Assembly (NCBI RefSeq): GCF_000802245.2
Contig: NZ_CP021080.1
Span: 4,774,001 to 4,838,000 of the forward strand
Direction: 5' to 3'
Origin: Streptomyces pluripotens
GTDB taxonomy: Bacteria > Actinomycetota > Actinomycetes > Streptomycetales > Streptomycetaceae
Length of the DNA: 64,000 nucleotides
The notes beneath the pieces are model-generated. The model was not told where the DNA came from. It worked only from the letters and a program-made list of their open reading frames with translations, and ran no database searches. Position 1 is the first letter of the stretch; every line of letters starts with the position of its first letter. Positions 42,753-52,562 of the stretch are shown here, piece after piece. Both the position numbers and the translations under genes were made by a program.

Positions 42753-44318
42753 CTACGGATCCGCCCGGACACGGAGCCGTCCACGTGTCTCCGGGCCGCC
42801 GAAGCCGGCTGGCGGGCCCCCGTCCAAGTCCTCGCCCAGCAGTATCCCGCCCAGTACGGCACTGGCCAGTCCCGCCGAACTCCCCGCGGCGTACGGGTTG
42901 CCGTGCGCCCGCACATCCAGCTCGGCCAGTTCGCGGGCCTTGCGGGACACCACGTCGGCCTGGTCGGCGTCCCCCGCGGCGAGCGCCCGTTCCGCCTGCG
43001 ACAGCTGAGCCCGTGCCTTCGTACCCACCGTCCCCAGGTGCACCGTGACGAACTCCTCCGCCGCCGAGACCGAAGCGCGGGCCACGAGCAGCACGGCCAC
43101 GCTCAACACTCCCGACCATCCCGCCTCCAGCCGCGCCACGGCCCGGGTGATCCGGCGCAGCGCGTCCAGCGGGTCGTACGGCCCCGTGGTCAACTCCTCG
43201 CGTACGGCGGTCAGCACACGGTCGGCGTGGGCGAGCCGGGCGTGCAGCTCCCCGGCAGCCAGGGACGCCCCGGCCTCGCTCTTGCGTGCCCTCGCGATCA
43301 CCGTCTCCGCGCCGGTCAACGCGGTCGGCACCAGCGCGGTCGCCTCGTGCAACCGGGCCGCCAGCCGTTCCACACCGCCCACCAGCACGTCGGTCTGGGA
43401 GATGGCACCCTCGGCGGCGCGCAGGTGAGCCGCCGCCCGCTCGCGGTCGGCCGCGTCGTCGGCCTGCCGGGCCTGGTTGAGGCGGGCAGTGGCGAACACC
43501 AACCGGTCCTTGGCCTGTTCGGTGTACCCGATGATGGATGCGACGGCCGCCGGTGGGTAGCTGTCCCGCAACGCGGTGAGTGTCGTCTGGGCGGCGGCCG
43601 TCCGCGCCGCCCATTTTCTGAACCGTTCCTCAGCGATCTCCAGCGCCCCGCCCAGCTCCTGTTCCAGGCCGCGCAGCCGGTCCAGTGCAGTCGCCTGGGC
43701 ATCCAGTTGTCGGCCTGCCTCGGCGCACCGTCCGACCACACCCACCAGCGCCTGTCGCCGGGCGTCCGCCGTCTGCGGCGCCCCCTCCTCGTACCGGGAC
43801 CAGATCGCGAACGCGGCCGACAGTTCGGTCTCGGCGGCCCGCAGGGCGTGGGTGAGCGGTTCGGCTTCCGCCTCGCCGAACCGTTCCCGCACGAAGAACA
43901 GCTCCTCCCGGCTGGTGCGCACACAGTCGTCGGCGAGCCGGAGTGCGGCGCCGGCCTGGCGCTCGGACTCGGCCGGTGCCGCGACGGGCGGGTGCGCGGA
44001 GACGATCCCCGGGGTCGTCCGGGTACGGGCGCGCCTGGTGCGGCGCAGATAGCCGTAGCCGGCCACCACCACGGCCACGCCCCCTGCGACCAGCGGCAGT
44101 ACCAGGTCGGCGGTGGACGTCCCGCCCTGTTGTTGCGCAGTGACAACGGTGACGTGCTCGGCGGAGGTTGGGGGAACCGGATCCGGGTCACCGTCCGTCA
44201 TCACCGGCAACACCAGCCACCCGACCCCGGCCGCGGCACCCAGTGCGGCATGCACCACCCGCACCCGTATGTGCGCCTTGGCGTGCCGGGGGCGGCCCCG
44301 GATCAGGGAGGACGTCAC
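42753..44318 (-). CDS. Membrane protein with long coiled-coil domain
   Basis: 521 residues. Two N-terminal spans (LGAAAGVGWLVLPVM and LVLPLVAGGVAVVVAGYGYL) are joined by a short external loop. The rest is helical and Ala/Glu-rich, with heptad-like segments such as LFFVRERFGEAEAEPLTHAL. It resembles the C-terminal coiled-coil part of actinobacterial TPM-domain proteins, but the TPM domain itself is absent. Probably envelope-associated; function unknown. Confidence 0.6.
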   Translation of the reverse strand: MTSSLIRGRPRHAKAHIRVRVVHAALGAAAGVGWLVLPVMTDGDPDPVPPTSAEHVTVVTAQQQGGTSTADLVLPLVAGGVAVVVAGYGYLRRTRRARTRTTPGIVSAHPPVAAPAESERQAGAALRLADDCVRTSREELFFVRERFGEAEAEPLTHALRAAETELSAAFAIWSRYEEGAPQTADARRQALVGVVGRCAEAGRQLDAQATALDRLRGLEQELGGALEIAEERFRKWAARTAAAQTTLTALRDSYPPAAVASIIGYTEQAKDRLVFATARLNQARQADDAADRERAAAHLRAAEGAISQTDVLVGGVERLAARLHEATALVPTALTGAETVIARARKSEAGASLAAGELHARLAHADRVLTAVREELTTGPYDPLDALRRITRAVARLEAGWSGVLSVAVLLVARASVSAAEEFVTVHLGTVGTKARAQLSQAERALAAGDADQADVVSRKARELAELDVRAHGNPYAAGSSAGLASAVLGGILLGEDLDGGPPAGFGGPETRGRLRVRADP

Positions 44319-44398
44319 ATTTCGGAGCGTATGGGCAGGTAGGCGGCTTCGCGAGCGGGACGGATGCGGGTGGGGGACGAGACGGACAGGGGGATGGG

Positions 44399-45670
44399 AT
44401 GGATGGAAGGCCGACCCGGCCGGGGCCTAGGCAGACCGACGCCACGGCCCGGCCGGAGGCGCAGCAGCCCGGCGGGGTGCCCGCGCCCGGGGCGGAGGAG
44501 GCCGGTGCCGCGCCCCTGTCCGGTGGGGACGATTCCGGTGCCGTGTCCGGGGAGGGCGCTGCGGAAGGAACGCCGCCGGAGGGGACTGCGGACGGCGCCG
44601 GTGCCGCGATGCCGTCAGGGGCGCAGTGGTCCGGGGAAGGGGCCGAGCCGCGGGGGAGGACGGGTGTGCGAGGGCGGCGGATCCTCCGGCGCGCCCTCGG
44701 CGCGCTCGTCCTTCTCCTCCTCCCCCTCCTCACCGCCGAAACGGCCCTCCGGCTCAACTACACCGGCGATCCGGCCCCCGGTACCCGCACCCGGCACCGG
44801 GACGCCATCTGGCTGGGCCACGCCTGGGTGGACGGACGTAAGACCGACAAGGATCTCCATGACCTCGCCGTGCGGCTGCGCGGCACCGGAATCCGCGATC
44901 TGTACGTCCATTCGGGGCCGCTGGAGCACGACGGCACACTGCCCGACTCGGCCTACCCGAGGGCTCGTTGGCTGATCTCGGCCGTCCACCGCGAACTTCC
45001 CGGGGTGAGGGTGCAGGCCTGGCTCGGCGACAAGCTCGCCACCGAGAGTCCGGACGGCCTGCACCTGGAACGACCGGCCACCCGGGCCGCGATCGTCGCT
45101 TCCACCCGCCGTGTCCTGGGCGTCGGTTTCGAGGGCGCTCACTTCGACCTGGAGCCGCTGCACTCCGGTGACGAGGACTACCTCGGTCTCCTGGACGACC
45201 TGCGCACCCTCACCCACGCCCACCATGCCGTCCTCTCCGTCGCCGCGCACCAGATCGACCCGCTTCCGGCCTTCCACTCGTTCTGGGGTGCGGCCACCGG
45301 CCACCCCAAATGGTGGTCGCAGTCCTACTTCGGGCAGGTGGCCCGACGCGTCGACCAGATCGCCGTGATGTCGTACGACACCATGCAGCCGTTGCAGAGC
45401 CTGTACGGCGGATATGTGGCCGAGCAGACCAGCCTGGCCCTGGAGGTCACCCCGGACACCACCGACCTCCTCATGGGCCTGCCGTTCTATCACGAGAACC
45501 GCTTCGGCCACTGGGCCCACGCCGAGACGGTCCCGGCAGCCGTCCGCGGTGTCCGCCTCGGCCTGTCCCGCACCGACGCGGCCCGCACCCGCTTCGGCGT
45601 CGCCCTGTACGTGGACTTCGCGGCGACGGAGGCGGACTGGCGAGCGTACCGGGACGCTTGGGCCCGCTGA
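44399..45670 (+). CDS. Membrane-anchored GH18-like hydrolase, putative
   Basis: 423 residues from ATG 44399. A disordered Pro/Gly/Ala-rich N-terminus of about 95 residues leads to one span (RALGALVLLLLPLLTAETAL), then an external domain. GVGFEGAHFDLEPLHSGDED resembles the DxxDxDxE strand of GH18-type barrels, and QIAVMSYDTMQP the substrate-cleft strand with Tyr-Asp. Enzymatic activity is inferred. Divergent start region overlaps the 5' end of the coiled-coil gene area. Confidence 0.6.
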   Translation: MDGRPTRPGPRQTDATARPEAQQPGGVPAPGAEEAGAAPLSGGDDSGAVSGEGAAEGTPPEGTADGAGAAMPSGAQWSGEGAEPRGRTGVRGRRILRRALGALVLLLLPLLTAETALRLNYTGDPAPGTRTRHRDAIWLGHAWVDGRKTDKDLHDLAVRLRGTGIRDLYVHSGPLEHDGTLPDSAYPRARWLISAVHRELPGVRVQAWLGDKLATESPDGLHLERPATRAAIVASTRRVLGVGFEGAHFDLEPLHSGDEDYLGLLDDLRTLTHAHHAVLSVAAHQIDPLPAFHSFWGAATGHPKWWSQSYFGQVARRVDQIAVMSYDTMQPLQSLYGGYVAEQTSLALEVTPDTTDLLMGLPFYHENRFGHWAHAETVPAAVRGVRLGLSRTDAARTRFGVALYVDFAATEADWRAYRDAWAR

Positions 45671-45721
45671 CCTTGACGCAATCCATATGCGGCAGCGCGG
45701 TGTTCAGGCTGGCCGGGGTCC

Positions 45722-46051
45722 GTGACCAGTGGAAACATGCTGATCATGCACATGTTCTTGGTGGTGGGCGTGGCCGTCACGTTCGGGCTGCTGGCGGTGT
45801 GCGGCGTCGCCGGCATCGCGACCGGCTGGGTGGTGCCCTGGGGCAGGTCCCGGGTGCTGCGCCCGACACTGTGGGGGTACAGCTGCCTGACATGCGCCGT
45901 CGGTGGGGCGACATGGATCTACCTGGGCCCGCTCGCCGGGAGCTACGGCCCCCTGCCCTGGATCGGCTGGATCGCCTTCATGGCGGGCCTGTACCTGGGG
46001 ATGCTGAGCCAGCGACCCGGCCGCTCCGGTGCTAGGAAGACCACCTCCTGA
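45722..46051 (+). CDS. Small three-span membrane protein
   Basis: 109 residues, GTG start; ATG 45737 possible. Hydrophobic segments MHMFLVVGVAVTFGLLAVCG, PTLWGYSCLTCAVGGATWIY and WIGWIAFMAGLYLGM. Ends in a basic tail that overlaps the 3' end of sdhB by 20 bases on the opposite strand. No family recognised. Confidence 0.5.
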   Translation: MTSGNMLIMHMFLVVGVAVTFGLLAVCGVAGIATGWVVPWGRSRVLRPTLWGYSCLTCAVGGATWIYLGPLAGSYGPLPWIGWIAFMAGLYLGMLSQRPGRSGARKTTS

Positions 46052-46802
46052 TCTTCGATCCCAGCCACACCAGCGGGTCGTACTTGCGGTCGGCGGCCCG
46101 TTCCTTCATGGGGATCAGCGCGTTGTCCGTGATCCTGATGCCCTCGGGGCAGACCTCGGTGCAGCACTTGGTGATGTTGCAGTAGCCGAGACCGTGTGCG
46201 TCCTGTGCGGTGCGCGCACGGTCCAGGCCCCTTCCGGCGGCCGAGTCGAGCGGATGCATGTCGAGTTCGGCGATGCGCATCAGGAAGCGCGGTCCGGCGA
46301 ACGCCGTCTTGTTCTCCTCGTGGTCACGGACCACATGGCAGGTGTCCTGGCACAGGAAGCACTCGATGCATTTGCGGAACTCCTGCGAGCGGTCCACGTC
46401 CTCCTGCAGCATCCGGTACTCGCCGGGACCGAGCCCGGGCGGCGGTGCGAACGCCGGGACCTCCCTGGCCTTGCGGTAGTTGAAGCCGACGTCTGTCACC
46501 AGGTCCCGGATCACCGGGAAGGTGCGCAGCGGTGTGATGGTGATCGTCTCCGCACGGTCGAACACCGACATGCGGGTCATGCACATCAGGCGCGGTCGGC
46601 CGTTGATCTCAGCCGAGCACGAACCGCACTTGCCCGCCTTGCAGTTCCAGCGCACTGCCAGGTCGGGCGCTTGCGTCGCCTGGAGACGGTGGACGATGTC
46701 CAGGACGACCTCGCCGTCGTTCGCCTCGACCGTGAAGTCCTTGAGGCCACCGCCCTGCTCATCGCCGCGCCACACCTTCACACTGGCCTGGTAGCCGCTC
46801 AT
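46032..46802 (-). CDS. sdhB: Succinate dehydrogenase / fumarate reductase iron-sulfur subunit
   Basis: 256 residues. The 2Fe-2S domain has NCKAGKCGSCS and the fourth Cys in LMCMT. The C-terminal domain has CIECFLCQDTCHVV and CNITKCCTEVCPEGI for the 4Fe-4S and 3Fe-4S clusters. It relays electrons from SdhA to the membrane subunit. The ATG overlaps the sdhA stop, so sdhA and sdhB are coupled. Belongs to the Sdh1-like class of actinobacteria. Confidence 0.93.
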   Translation of the reverse strand: MSGYQASVKVWRGDEQGGGLKDFTVEANDGEVVLDIVHRLQATQAPDLAVRWNCKAGKCGSCSAEINGRPRLMCMTRMSVFDRAETITITPLRTFPVIRDLVTDVGFNYRKAREVPAFAPPPGLGPGEYRMLQEDVDRSQEFRKCIECFLCQDTCHVVRDHEENKTAFAGPRFLMRIAELDMHPLDSAAGRGLDRARTAQDAHGLGYCNITKCCTEVCPEGIRITDNALIPMKERAADRKYDPLVWLGSKIRRWSS

Positions 46803-48769
46803 TCGTACAGCTCCTCTTCGGCGAGGTACTTGACCAGCTCCTCCTTCTCGAAGAGGGCGAGCAGGTCGGGACGGATGGACGGGGTCGTCTCGCGGGTCAG
46901 CCGGATTGGGCCATGGGCGGGGCCGGGCGCTGCGAGGACGTCGGTGGGGTCGGGTTCCGCGGGGTTGCCGACGGGGCGGGTCAGTGCGCACAGCAGGTTC
47001 ACGTTGCGCCACCGGCGGTCCATCGTCGGACGGTCCTCGCGGGTGTGCCCGCCGCGTGACTCGGCGCGTTCCAGTGCGGCCCGCGCCACGCACTCACTGA
47101 CCAGCAGCATGTTCCTGAGATCCAGGGCGAGGTGCCAGCCGGGGTTGAACTGACGATGGCCCTCGACGGTCACCCGCCGCGCCCGCACCCGCAGCTCGGC
47201 GAGCCTCTCCAGGGCCTGCTCGATCTCGGTCTCCCGGCGGATGATGCCGACCAGGTCGTTCATGGTCTGCTGGAGTTCTCGGTGCAGGGCGTACGGGTTC
47301 TCCGGAGGGCCTGCCACATCCTCTGCCGGCGCGGAGAAGGGCCGCAGGGCCTCCGCCGCAGCGGCGCCGACCGCTGCGTCGTCCACCGGCGTGCGGTCCG
47401 TCTGTCCCTGCGCGTACTCCGCCGCGTGCCAGCCTGCCCGGCGCCCGAACACCAGCAGGTCCGAGAGGGAATTGCCGCCCAGGCGGTTGGAGCCGTGCAT
47501 GCCGCCGGCCACCTCGCCGGCCGCGAACAGTCCCGGCACCCCGCGCGCGGCAGCGGTGTCCGAGTCGACCCCGACACCGCCCATCACATAGTGGCAGGTC
47601 GGCCCGACCTCCATCGACTCCGCCGTGATGTCGACGTCGGCCAGCTCCTTGAACTGGTGGTACATGGACGGCAGCCGGCGCCGGATCACCTCGGCGGGCA
47701 TCCGGGTGGACACGTCCAGGAAGACCCCGCCGTGCGGTGAGCCGCGGCCCGCCTTCACCTCGGCGTTGATGGCCCGGGCCACCTCGTCGCGGGGGAGCAG
47801 TTCGGGTGGCCGGCGGTTGTGGTCGGGGTCCTCGTACCACCGGTCGGCCTCCTCCTCCGACTCGGCGTACTTCTCCTTGAAGACGTCCGGGACATGGTCG
47901 AACATGAACCGCTTGCCCTCTGAGTTCCTGAGCACCCCACCGTCGCCGCGCACCGACTCGGTGACGAGGATGCCCTTGACCGACGGCGGCCAGACCATGC
48001 CCGTGGGATGGAACTGCACGAACTCCATGTTCAGCAGCGACGCCCCGGCGAGCAGCGCCAGGGCGTGGCCGTCGCCGGTGTACTCCCACGAGTTCGAGGT
48101 GACCTTGAAGGACTTGCCGATGCCGCCGGTCGCCAGGACCACGGCGGGTGCCTGGAGGACGAAGAAGCGGCCGGACTCCCGGTCGTAGGCGAAGACCCCC
48201 GAGACGCGGTCACCGTTCTTGAGCACGCGGGTGACCGTGCACTCCTGGAAGACCTTCAGCCGGGACTCGAAGTCCCCGGTCTCCTTGAAGTCCTCCTGTT
48301 GCAGTGCGACGATCCGCTGCTGCAGGGTGCGGATCAGCTCCAGGCCCGTACGGTCGCCGACATGCGCCAGGCGAGGGTACTCGTGGCCGCCGAAGTTGCG
48401 CTGGGATATCCGGCCGTCCTTCGTACGGTCGAACAGCGCACCCCAGGTCTCCAACTCCCACACCCGGTCCGGGGCCTCCCGGGCGTGCAGTTCGGCCATC
48501 CGCCACTGGTTGAGGAACTTGCCGCCGCGCATGGTGTCGCGGAAGTGCACCTGCCAGTTGTCGTTCTCGTTGGCGTTGGCCATGGCCGCCGCGATGCCTC
48601 CCTCGGCCATCACCGTGTGTGCCTTGCCGAACAGGGACTTGCAGATCACCGCCGTACGCGCGCCCCGCTCGCGTGCCTCGATCGCGGCCCGCAGCCCGGC
48701 GCCGCCGGCACCGACCACGACGACGTCCCACTCCTGCCGGTCCACCACGGACATCAGCCAGTCCCCCAC
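46799..48769 (-). CDS. sdhA: Succinate dehydrogenase / fumarate reductase flavoprotein subunit
   Basis: 656 residues; GTG 48769 or ATG 48754 start. FAD Rossmann motif VVVGAGGAGLRAA, the flavin-linking His in KAHTVMAEGGIAAAM, substrate-site residues in QFHPTG and HYVMGGVGVD, and NSLSDLLVFG. Oxidises succinate to fumarate at the inner face of the membrane. Middle gene of the leftward operon; 6 bases after sdhC. Confidence 0.95.
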   Translation of the reverse strand: MGDWLMSVVDRQEWDVVVVGAGGAGLRAAIEARERGARTAVICKSLFGKAHTVMAEGGIAAAMANANENDNWQVHFRDTMRGGKFLNQWRMAELHAREAPDRVWELETWGALFDRTKDGRISQRNFGGHEYPRLAHVGDRTGLELIRTLQQRIVALQQEDFKETGDFESRLKVFQECTVTRVLKNGDRVSGVFAYDRESGRFFVLQAPAVVLATGGIGKSFKVTSNSWEYTGDGHALALLAGASLLNMEFVQFHPTGMVWPPSVKGILVTESVRGDGGVLRNSEGKRFMFDHVPDVFKEKYAESEEEADRWYEDPDHNRRPPELLPRDEVARAINAEVKAGRGSPHGGVFLDVSTRMPAEVIRRRLPSMYHQFKELADVDITAESMEVGPTCHYVMGGVGVDSDTAAARGVPGLFAAGEVAGGMHGSNRLGGNSLSDLLVFGRRAGWHAAEYAQGQTDRTPVDDAAVGAAAAEALRPFSAPAEDVAGPPENPYALHRELQQTMNDLVGIIRRETEIEQALERLAELRVRARRVTVEGHRQFNPGWHLALDLRNMLLVSECVARAALERAESRGGHTREDRPTMDRRWRNVNLLCALTRPVGNPAEPDPTDVLAAPGPAHGPIRLTRETTPSIRPDLLALFEKEELVKYLAEEELYE

Positions 48770-48775
48770 CAGTCA

Positions 48776-49594
48776 CTAGAAGAAGCGCGGATCGTCGAAG
48801 ACCCCGGACGCGACGAGATAGACGTAGAAGTCGGCGAGTGCCACGCTCAGCAGTGACGCCCACGCCAATTGCATGTGCCGGGCGTTGAGTTTGCCGACGA
48901 ACTGCCAAGCCCGGTACCGCAGCGGGTGCCGGGAGAAGTGCTTGAGCTTGCCGCCGACGATGTGCCGGCAGGAGTGGCAGGAGAGGGTGTACGCCCAGAT
49001 CAGCACGATGTTGGCCAGGAACACCAGGGTGCCGAGGCCCATGTGGCCCCAGCGGTGGTGCGTATCCCGGAAGGCGAGCGCGGTGTCGTAGGTCAGCACG
49101 CCGGCCACCAGCAGGGCGGCGTAGAAGAAGTACCGGTGGACGTTCTGCAGGATCAGTGGGAAACGGGTCTCACCGGTGTACGTGCGGTGTGGCTCGGGCA
49201 CCGCGCAGGCGGGCGGGGACGCCCAGAAGCCGCGGTAGTACGCCTTGCGGTAGTAGTAGCAGGTCAGGCGGAACCCGAGCGGGAAGACCAGGATGATGAT
49301 CGCGGGGGACAGGCCCCACCAGCTCCCGAAGAGGTTGGCGTTCGGCCCGCCCCGCATCGTCGTGCAGTTGTCCGCCAGGCAGGGCGAGTAGAACGGCGAC
49401 ACATACGGCGCCGAGTAGTAGTCGGCGTTCGAAAAGGCCCGCCAGGTCGAGTAGACGACGAAGGCCAACAGACCGGCCGTGGTGACGGCGGGCGCCAGCC
49501 ACCAGCGGTCGGTCCGTAGGTGCGGGGCGGCGATGGCGGCGCGTGTACCGGTGCGTACGCCGCTGTGGGATCGGTGTTCCGTACCAGTGGCCAA
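48776..49594 (-). CDS. sdhC: Succinate dehydrogenase membrane/cytochrome b subunit
   Basis: 272 residues. The TTG start has GGAG about 7 bases upstream. Five hydrophobic segments, among them WLAPAVTTAGLLAFVVYSTW, FGSWWGLSPAIIILVFPLGF and the His-bearing LILQNVHRYFFYAALLVAGV. Several His residues (NVHRY, DTHHRWGHMG, SCHSCRH, ARHMQ) can bind haem b. Anchors SdhAB and passes electrons to menaquinone. Confidence 0.85.
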   Translation of the reverse strand: MATGTEHRSHSGVRTGTRAAIAAPHLRTDRWWLAPAVTTAGLLAFVVYSTWRAFSNADYYSAPYVSPFYSPCLADNCTTMRGGPNANLFGSWWGLSPAIIILVFPLGFRLTCYYYRKAYYRGFWASPPACAVPEPHRTYTGETRFPLILQNVHRYFFYAALLVAGVLTYDTALAFRDTHHRWGHMGLGTLVFLANIVLIWAYTLSCHSCRHIVGGKLKHFSRHPLRYRAWQFVGKLNARHMQLAWASLLSVALADFYVYLVASGVFDDPRFF

Positions 49595-49621
49595 TGCAGG
49601 ACTCCGGTCGGTCTCGAGGTG

Positions 49622-49909
49622 TCAGGGGGCGTGCCGGTTCTGAGCGCCCACACCCTCGTCGTCCGAGTCCGTCCACAGGCTGATGTCGTACGGCGTGTCG
49701 GAGATGGTGACGAGGTCGGGCTGGTGCGGCGCTTCCGGGGCGGCGGCTGCCCGCAGCAGCGCCACGCTCTCCCGCAGATGGTCGGCGTCCAGCCGGACCC
49801 GGCGCATCTCCAGGCCGTGGTTGCCGAGTTGGTGCTCCAGGCGTCCCAGGGACCGGTTCAGATCGTCGAGGGAGTGCTGGACCGAGGCGATGTCGTCGCG
49901 GATGGACAT
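49622..49909 (-). CDS. Small coiled-coil protein upstream of sdhC
   Basis: 95 residues. IASVQHSLDDLNRSLGRLEH and the following leucine-spaced helix predict a coiled coil to about residue 55; the tail is acidic. 27 bases before sdhC and likely first in the operon. Conserved placement next to sdh suggests an accessory role, not proven. Confidence 0.55.
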   Translation of the reverse strand: MSIRDDIASVQHSLDDLNRSLGRLEHQLGNHGLEMRRVRLDADHLRESVALLRAAAAPEAPHQPDLVTISDTPYDISLWTDSDDEGVGAQNRHAP

Positions 49910-50204
49910 GACTTGCCCTCACTTCCACGGGTCCGGCGGGCCCAGGCGGCAACGTTCATGCTCCATGGAGTGTGCGTGCCGCACCGGCCGATGTGAAGGC
50001 GTCTGCAGCGATTGGCCGAGGCGTGCGGATGCATTCCCGATCGCATTGCGCCGCACGGGTGGGGTTACCGCTCGTCGTCGCCGTGTCGCCCACTGTGGCC
50101 GGAACCCTTCCACTTCAGTGGCCGCATAGACCGCATAGATCTGATCAGCTCCATATACCGCCAAACGTGATCGTCACGCTCCAGGCTTCCCGGAGGTAAC
50201 AGAG

Positions 50205-52400
50205 ATGTCCCACCACGGCGTCGGCCTGCGCGCGGTCCTGCGCTCGGCCGCCTTTCTCACCGCGGGCGCGCTCGCGGTGCCGCTCCTTGCCGGCTGCGGC
50301 TCCGACGACAAGGCTGGCAGCCCGCTCGCCGGGCAGGACATCGCCCCGGTCGCGCGCGGTCAGGTTGCCGACGGCGGCACCGTGAAGTGGGCTGTCGACG
50401 CGGTTCCGGAGACCCTGAACACCTTCCAGGCCGACGCCGACGCCGGCACCACCCGTGTCGCCCAGGCCGTGCTGCCGTCGATGTTCCGGATCGACGCAAC
50501 TGGCCGGCCGGTGCGCAACCCCGACTATCTGGAGTCAGCCAAGGTCATCGAGACCGAGCCGCGTCAGGTCGTGCTGTACAAGGTGAACCAGCAGGCCGTC
50601 TGGAGCGACGGCCGGGAGATCGGTGCCGCCGACTTCGTCGCCCAGTGGCGCGCCCTGTCTGGCAAGAACAGCGCCTACTGGACCGCCCGCAACGCCGGTT
50701 ACGACCACATCGCCAAGATCGAGCGCGGCGCCAGCGATCTCCAGGTCCGGGTCACCTTCTCCCGCCCCTACGCCGACTGGAAGTCGCTGTTCTCCCCGCT
50801 GTACCCGAAGGACGTCATGGGCACCCCGGACGCCTTCAACGACGGAGCCCGCCGGAAGCTGAAGGTCACCGCCGGTCCCTTCAAGGTGGAGAAGGTCGAC
50901 ACCGCCAACAAGGACGTCGTCCTCACCCGCAACCCGCGCTGGTGGGGCAGACCCGCCAAGCTGAACGAGATCGTGCTGCACGCCGTGCCCCGCGACGAGC
51001 GGGCCGCCGCGCTCGCCGACGGCACCGTGGACATCGCCGCGATCGACCCCGTCGACGCTCAGCGGATCGGACTGGCCGGGCGCGAGAAGGGCACCGGGAC
51101 CCCGCTCCAGGGCGCAGGCAAGACCTCGGCGAAGAAGCTGCAGGCCTGGGCGCTGGCGCACGGCTTCGACTCCGACGAGGCGAAGGCCGGCAAGAAGAAG
51201 CTGCGCGAGGCCATCGGCGAGTACCTGGAGGAGCAGCAGAACCTGCGCGCCTTCGACGTCCGCAAGTCCCTGGAGCCCGCCTACACCCAGCTCGCGCTGA
51301 ACGGCTCCGAGGGGCCCCTGGCCGACGAAAGGGTCCGGCGGGCCGTCGCCCGCGCCCTGGACCGCGACGAACTCGCCAAGCTGGTGCTCACCCCGCTGGG
51401 CCTGCCCGCCGTCCCGGTCGACAGCCATCTCGCGCTGTCCGGGCAGGCCGCGTACGCAGACGGCAGCGGCGCCATCGGCGGGCAGGACACCAAGGAGGCG
51501 CAGGCGCTGCTCGCCGACGCCGGCTGGGTGCCCGGCGGCCCGGTCAAGAAGCAGAAGAAGGCGGAGCAGGCAGCCGGCTCCGAGGGCGACAAGAGCGAGC
51601 AGGAGGACAAGTCCGACGGCGGCAAGGACGGCGAGTACATCGTCGGCGAGGACGACAAGGGCCGGGGGGAGGAGACCGATGGTAAGGGCAGGCACCACGA
51701 GTCCGCCGAGGAGAAGCACGAGCACGGCGAGAAGGGCGGCAAGCCCCTCGCACAGGAGGGCAGGAACGGTGGCGCGCCCGGTGCGTACGCCCCCAAGGGC
51801 ACGGCGGCGCCGGCCGCTGCCCCGGCCGGGCCGCTCGCCAAGGACGGCAAGCTGCTCGCCCTCCGCTTCGTCCTGCCTTCCGGCCCTGGTTCCGACACCC
51901 TGAACTCGGTCGCCGAGCGGATCTCGGCCATGTTGGACCGGGTCGGCATCCGGGCGACGATCAGCAAGGTGTCGGACGAGAGCTACTTCAAGGACCACAT
52001 CGCCTCCGGCGACTACGACCTCGCGCTGTACTCGTGGCCGTCGTCCGCCTTCCCGGCGACGGACGCCCGGCCGATCTACGCCAAGCCCGTACCGGCGGCC
52101 GACGGATCGGTGAACATCGGGCAGAACTACACGCGGGTCGGCACCGACCAGGTCGACCAGCTCTTCGACGAGGCCGCGGCGACCCTGGACGGGGGCGAGG
52201 AGAAGGACCTCATCCGCAAGGCCGACGCCAGGATCTGGGCCGAGGCCGGCTCTATTCCGCTCTACCAGCGGCCACAGCTGGTGGCGGTCAAGAAGAACCT
52301 GGTCAACGCGGGTGCCTTCGGCTTCCAGACGCCGGTCTACGAGGACATGGGCTTCCTGAAGAAGGGGGCGAAGGTCCCGGCGAGCCCCAAGGCGGACTGA
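50205..52400 (+). CDS. Oligopeptide/ABC-transporter family substrate-binding lipoprotein
   Basis: 731 residues. Lipobox LLAGC with Cys31 after a hydrophobic signal. SBP_bac_5 fold with GGTVKWAVDAVPETLNTFQA, FRIDATGRPVRNPDYLESAK and late NIGQNYTRVGTDQVDQLFDE. Between about residues 445 and 545 it carries a long low-complexity linker rich in Lys, Glu, Asp, Gly and His (KSEQEDKSDGGKDGEYIVGE; HHESAEEKHEHGEKGGKP), which is unusual for the family. No permease genes adjoin, so it is either an orphan binder or works with bldK, 3 kb away. Confidence 0.8.
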   Translation: MSHHGVGLRAVLRSAAFLTAGALAVPLLAGCGSDDKAGSPLAGQDIAPVARGQVADGGTVKWAVDAVPETLNTFQADADAGTTRVAQAVLPSMFRIDATGRPVRNPDYLESAKVIETEPRQVVLYKVNQQAVWSDGREIGAADFVAQWRALSGKNSAYWTARNAGYDHIAKIERGASDLQVRVTFSRPYADWKSLFSPLYPKDVMGTPDAFNDGARRKLKVTAGPFKVEKVDTANKDVVLTRNPRWWGRPAKLNEIVLHAVPRDERAAALADGTVDIAAIDPVDAQRIGLAGREKGTGTPLQGAGKTSAKKLQAWALAHGFDSDEAKAGKKKLREAIGEYLEEQQNLRAFDVRKSLEPAYTQLALNGSEGPLADERVRRAVARALDRDELAKLVLTPLGLPAVPVDSHLALSGQAAYADGSGAIGGQDTKEAQALLADAGWVPGGPVKKQKKAEQAAGSEGDKSEQEDKSDGGKDGEYIVGEDDKGRGEETDGKGRHHESAEEKHEHGEKGGKPLAQEGRNGGAPGAYAPKGTAAPAAAPAGPLAKDGKLLALRFVLPSGPGSDTLNSVAERISAMLDRVGIRATISKVSDESYFKDHIASGDYDLALYSWPSSAFPATDARPIYAKPVPAADGSVNIGQNYTRVGTDQVDQLFDEAAATLDGGEEKDLIRKADARIWAEAGSIPLYQRPQLVAVKKNLVNAGAFGFQTPVYEDMGFLKKGAKVPASPKAD

Positions 52401-52430
52401 GCCGCGAGCCCCGGGACGGACCGAGCCGTG

Positions 52431-52462
52431 TGGCCCTGCGGAGGCCTTACCTCGCGGGGCCA
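52431..52462 (+). terminator. Terminator between the lipoprotein gene and typA
   Basis: Stem tggccctgcg / cgcggggcca with one G-T pair and a 12-base loop, 30 bases after the stop. Confidence 0.55.
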
Positions 52463-52562
52463 CGTAGCATGGGGTGAGGCCGTGGCGTGTCAAGCCCGGC
52501 AGGGCCCGCGTATCACCGACGTACGCGAAGGCTTTCCTCACACTCCGGGAGTACGCCGCACC

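Noticed and set aside
44168..44398. Longer N-terminus for the GH18-like protein from 44168
   Set aside because: It overlaps the divergent coiled-coil gene and reads as its shadow; ATG 44399 is preferred.
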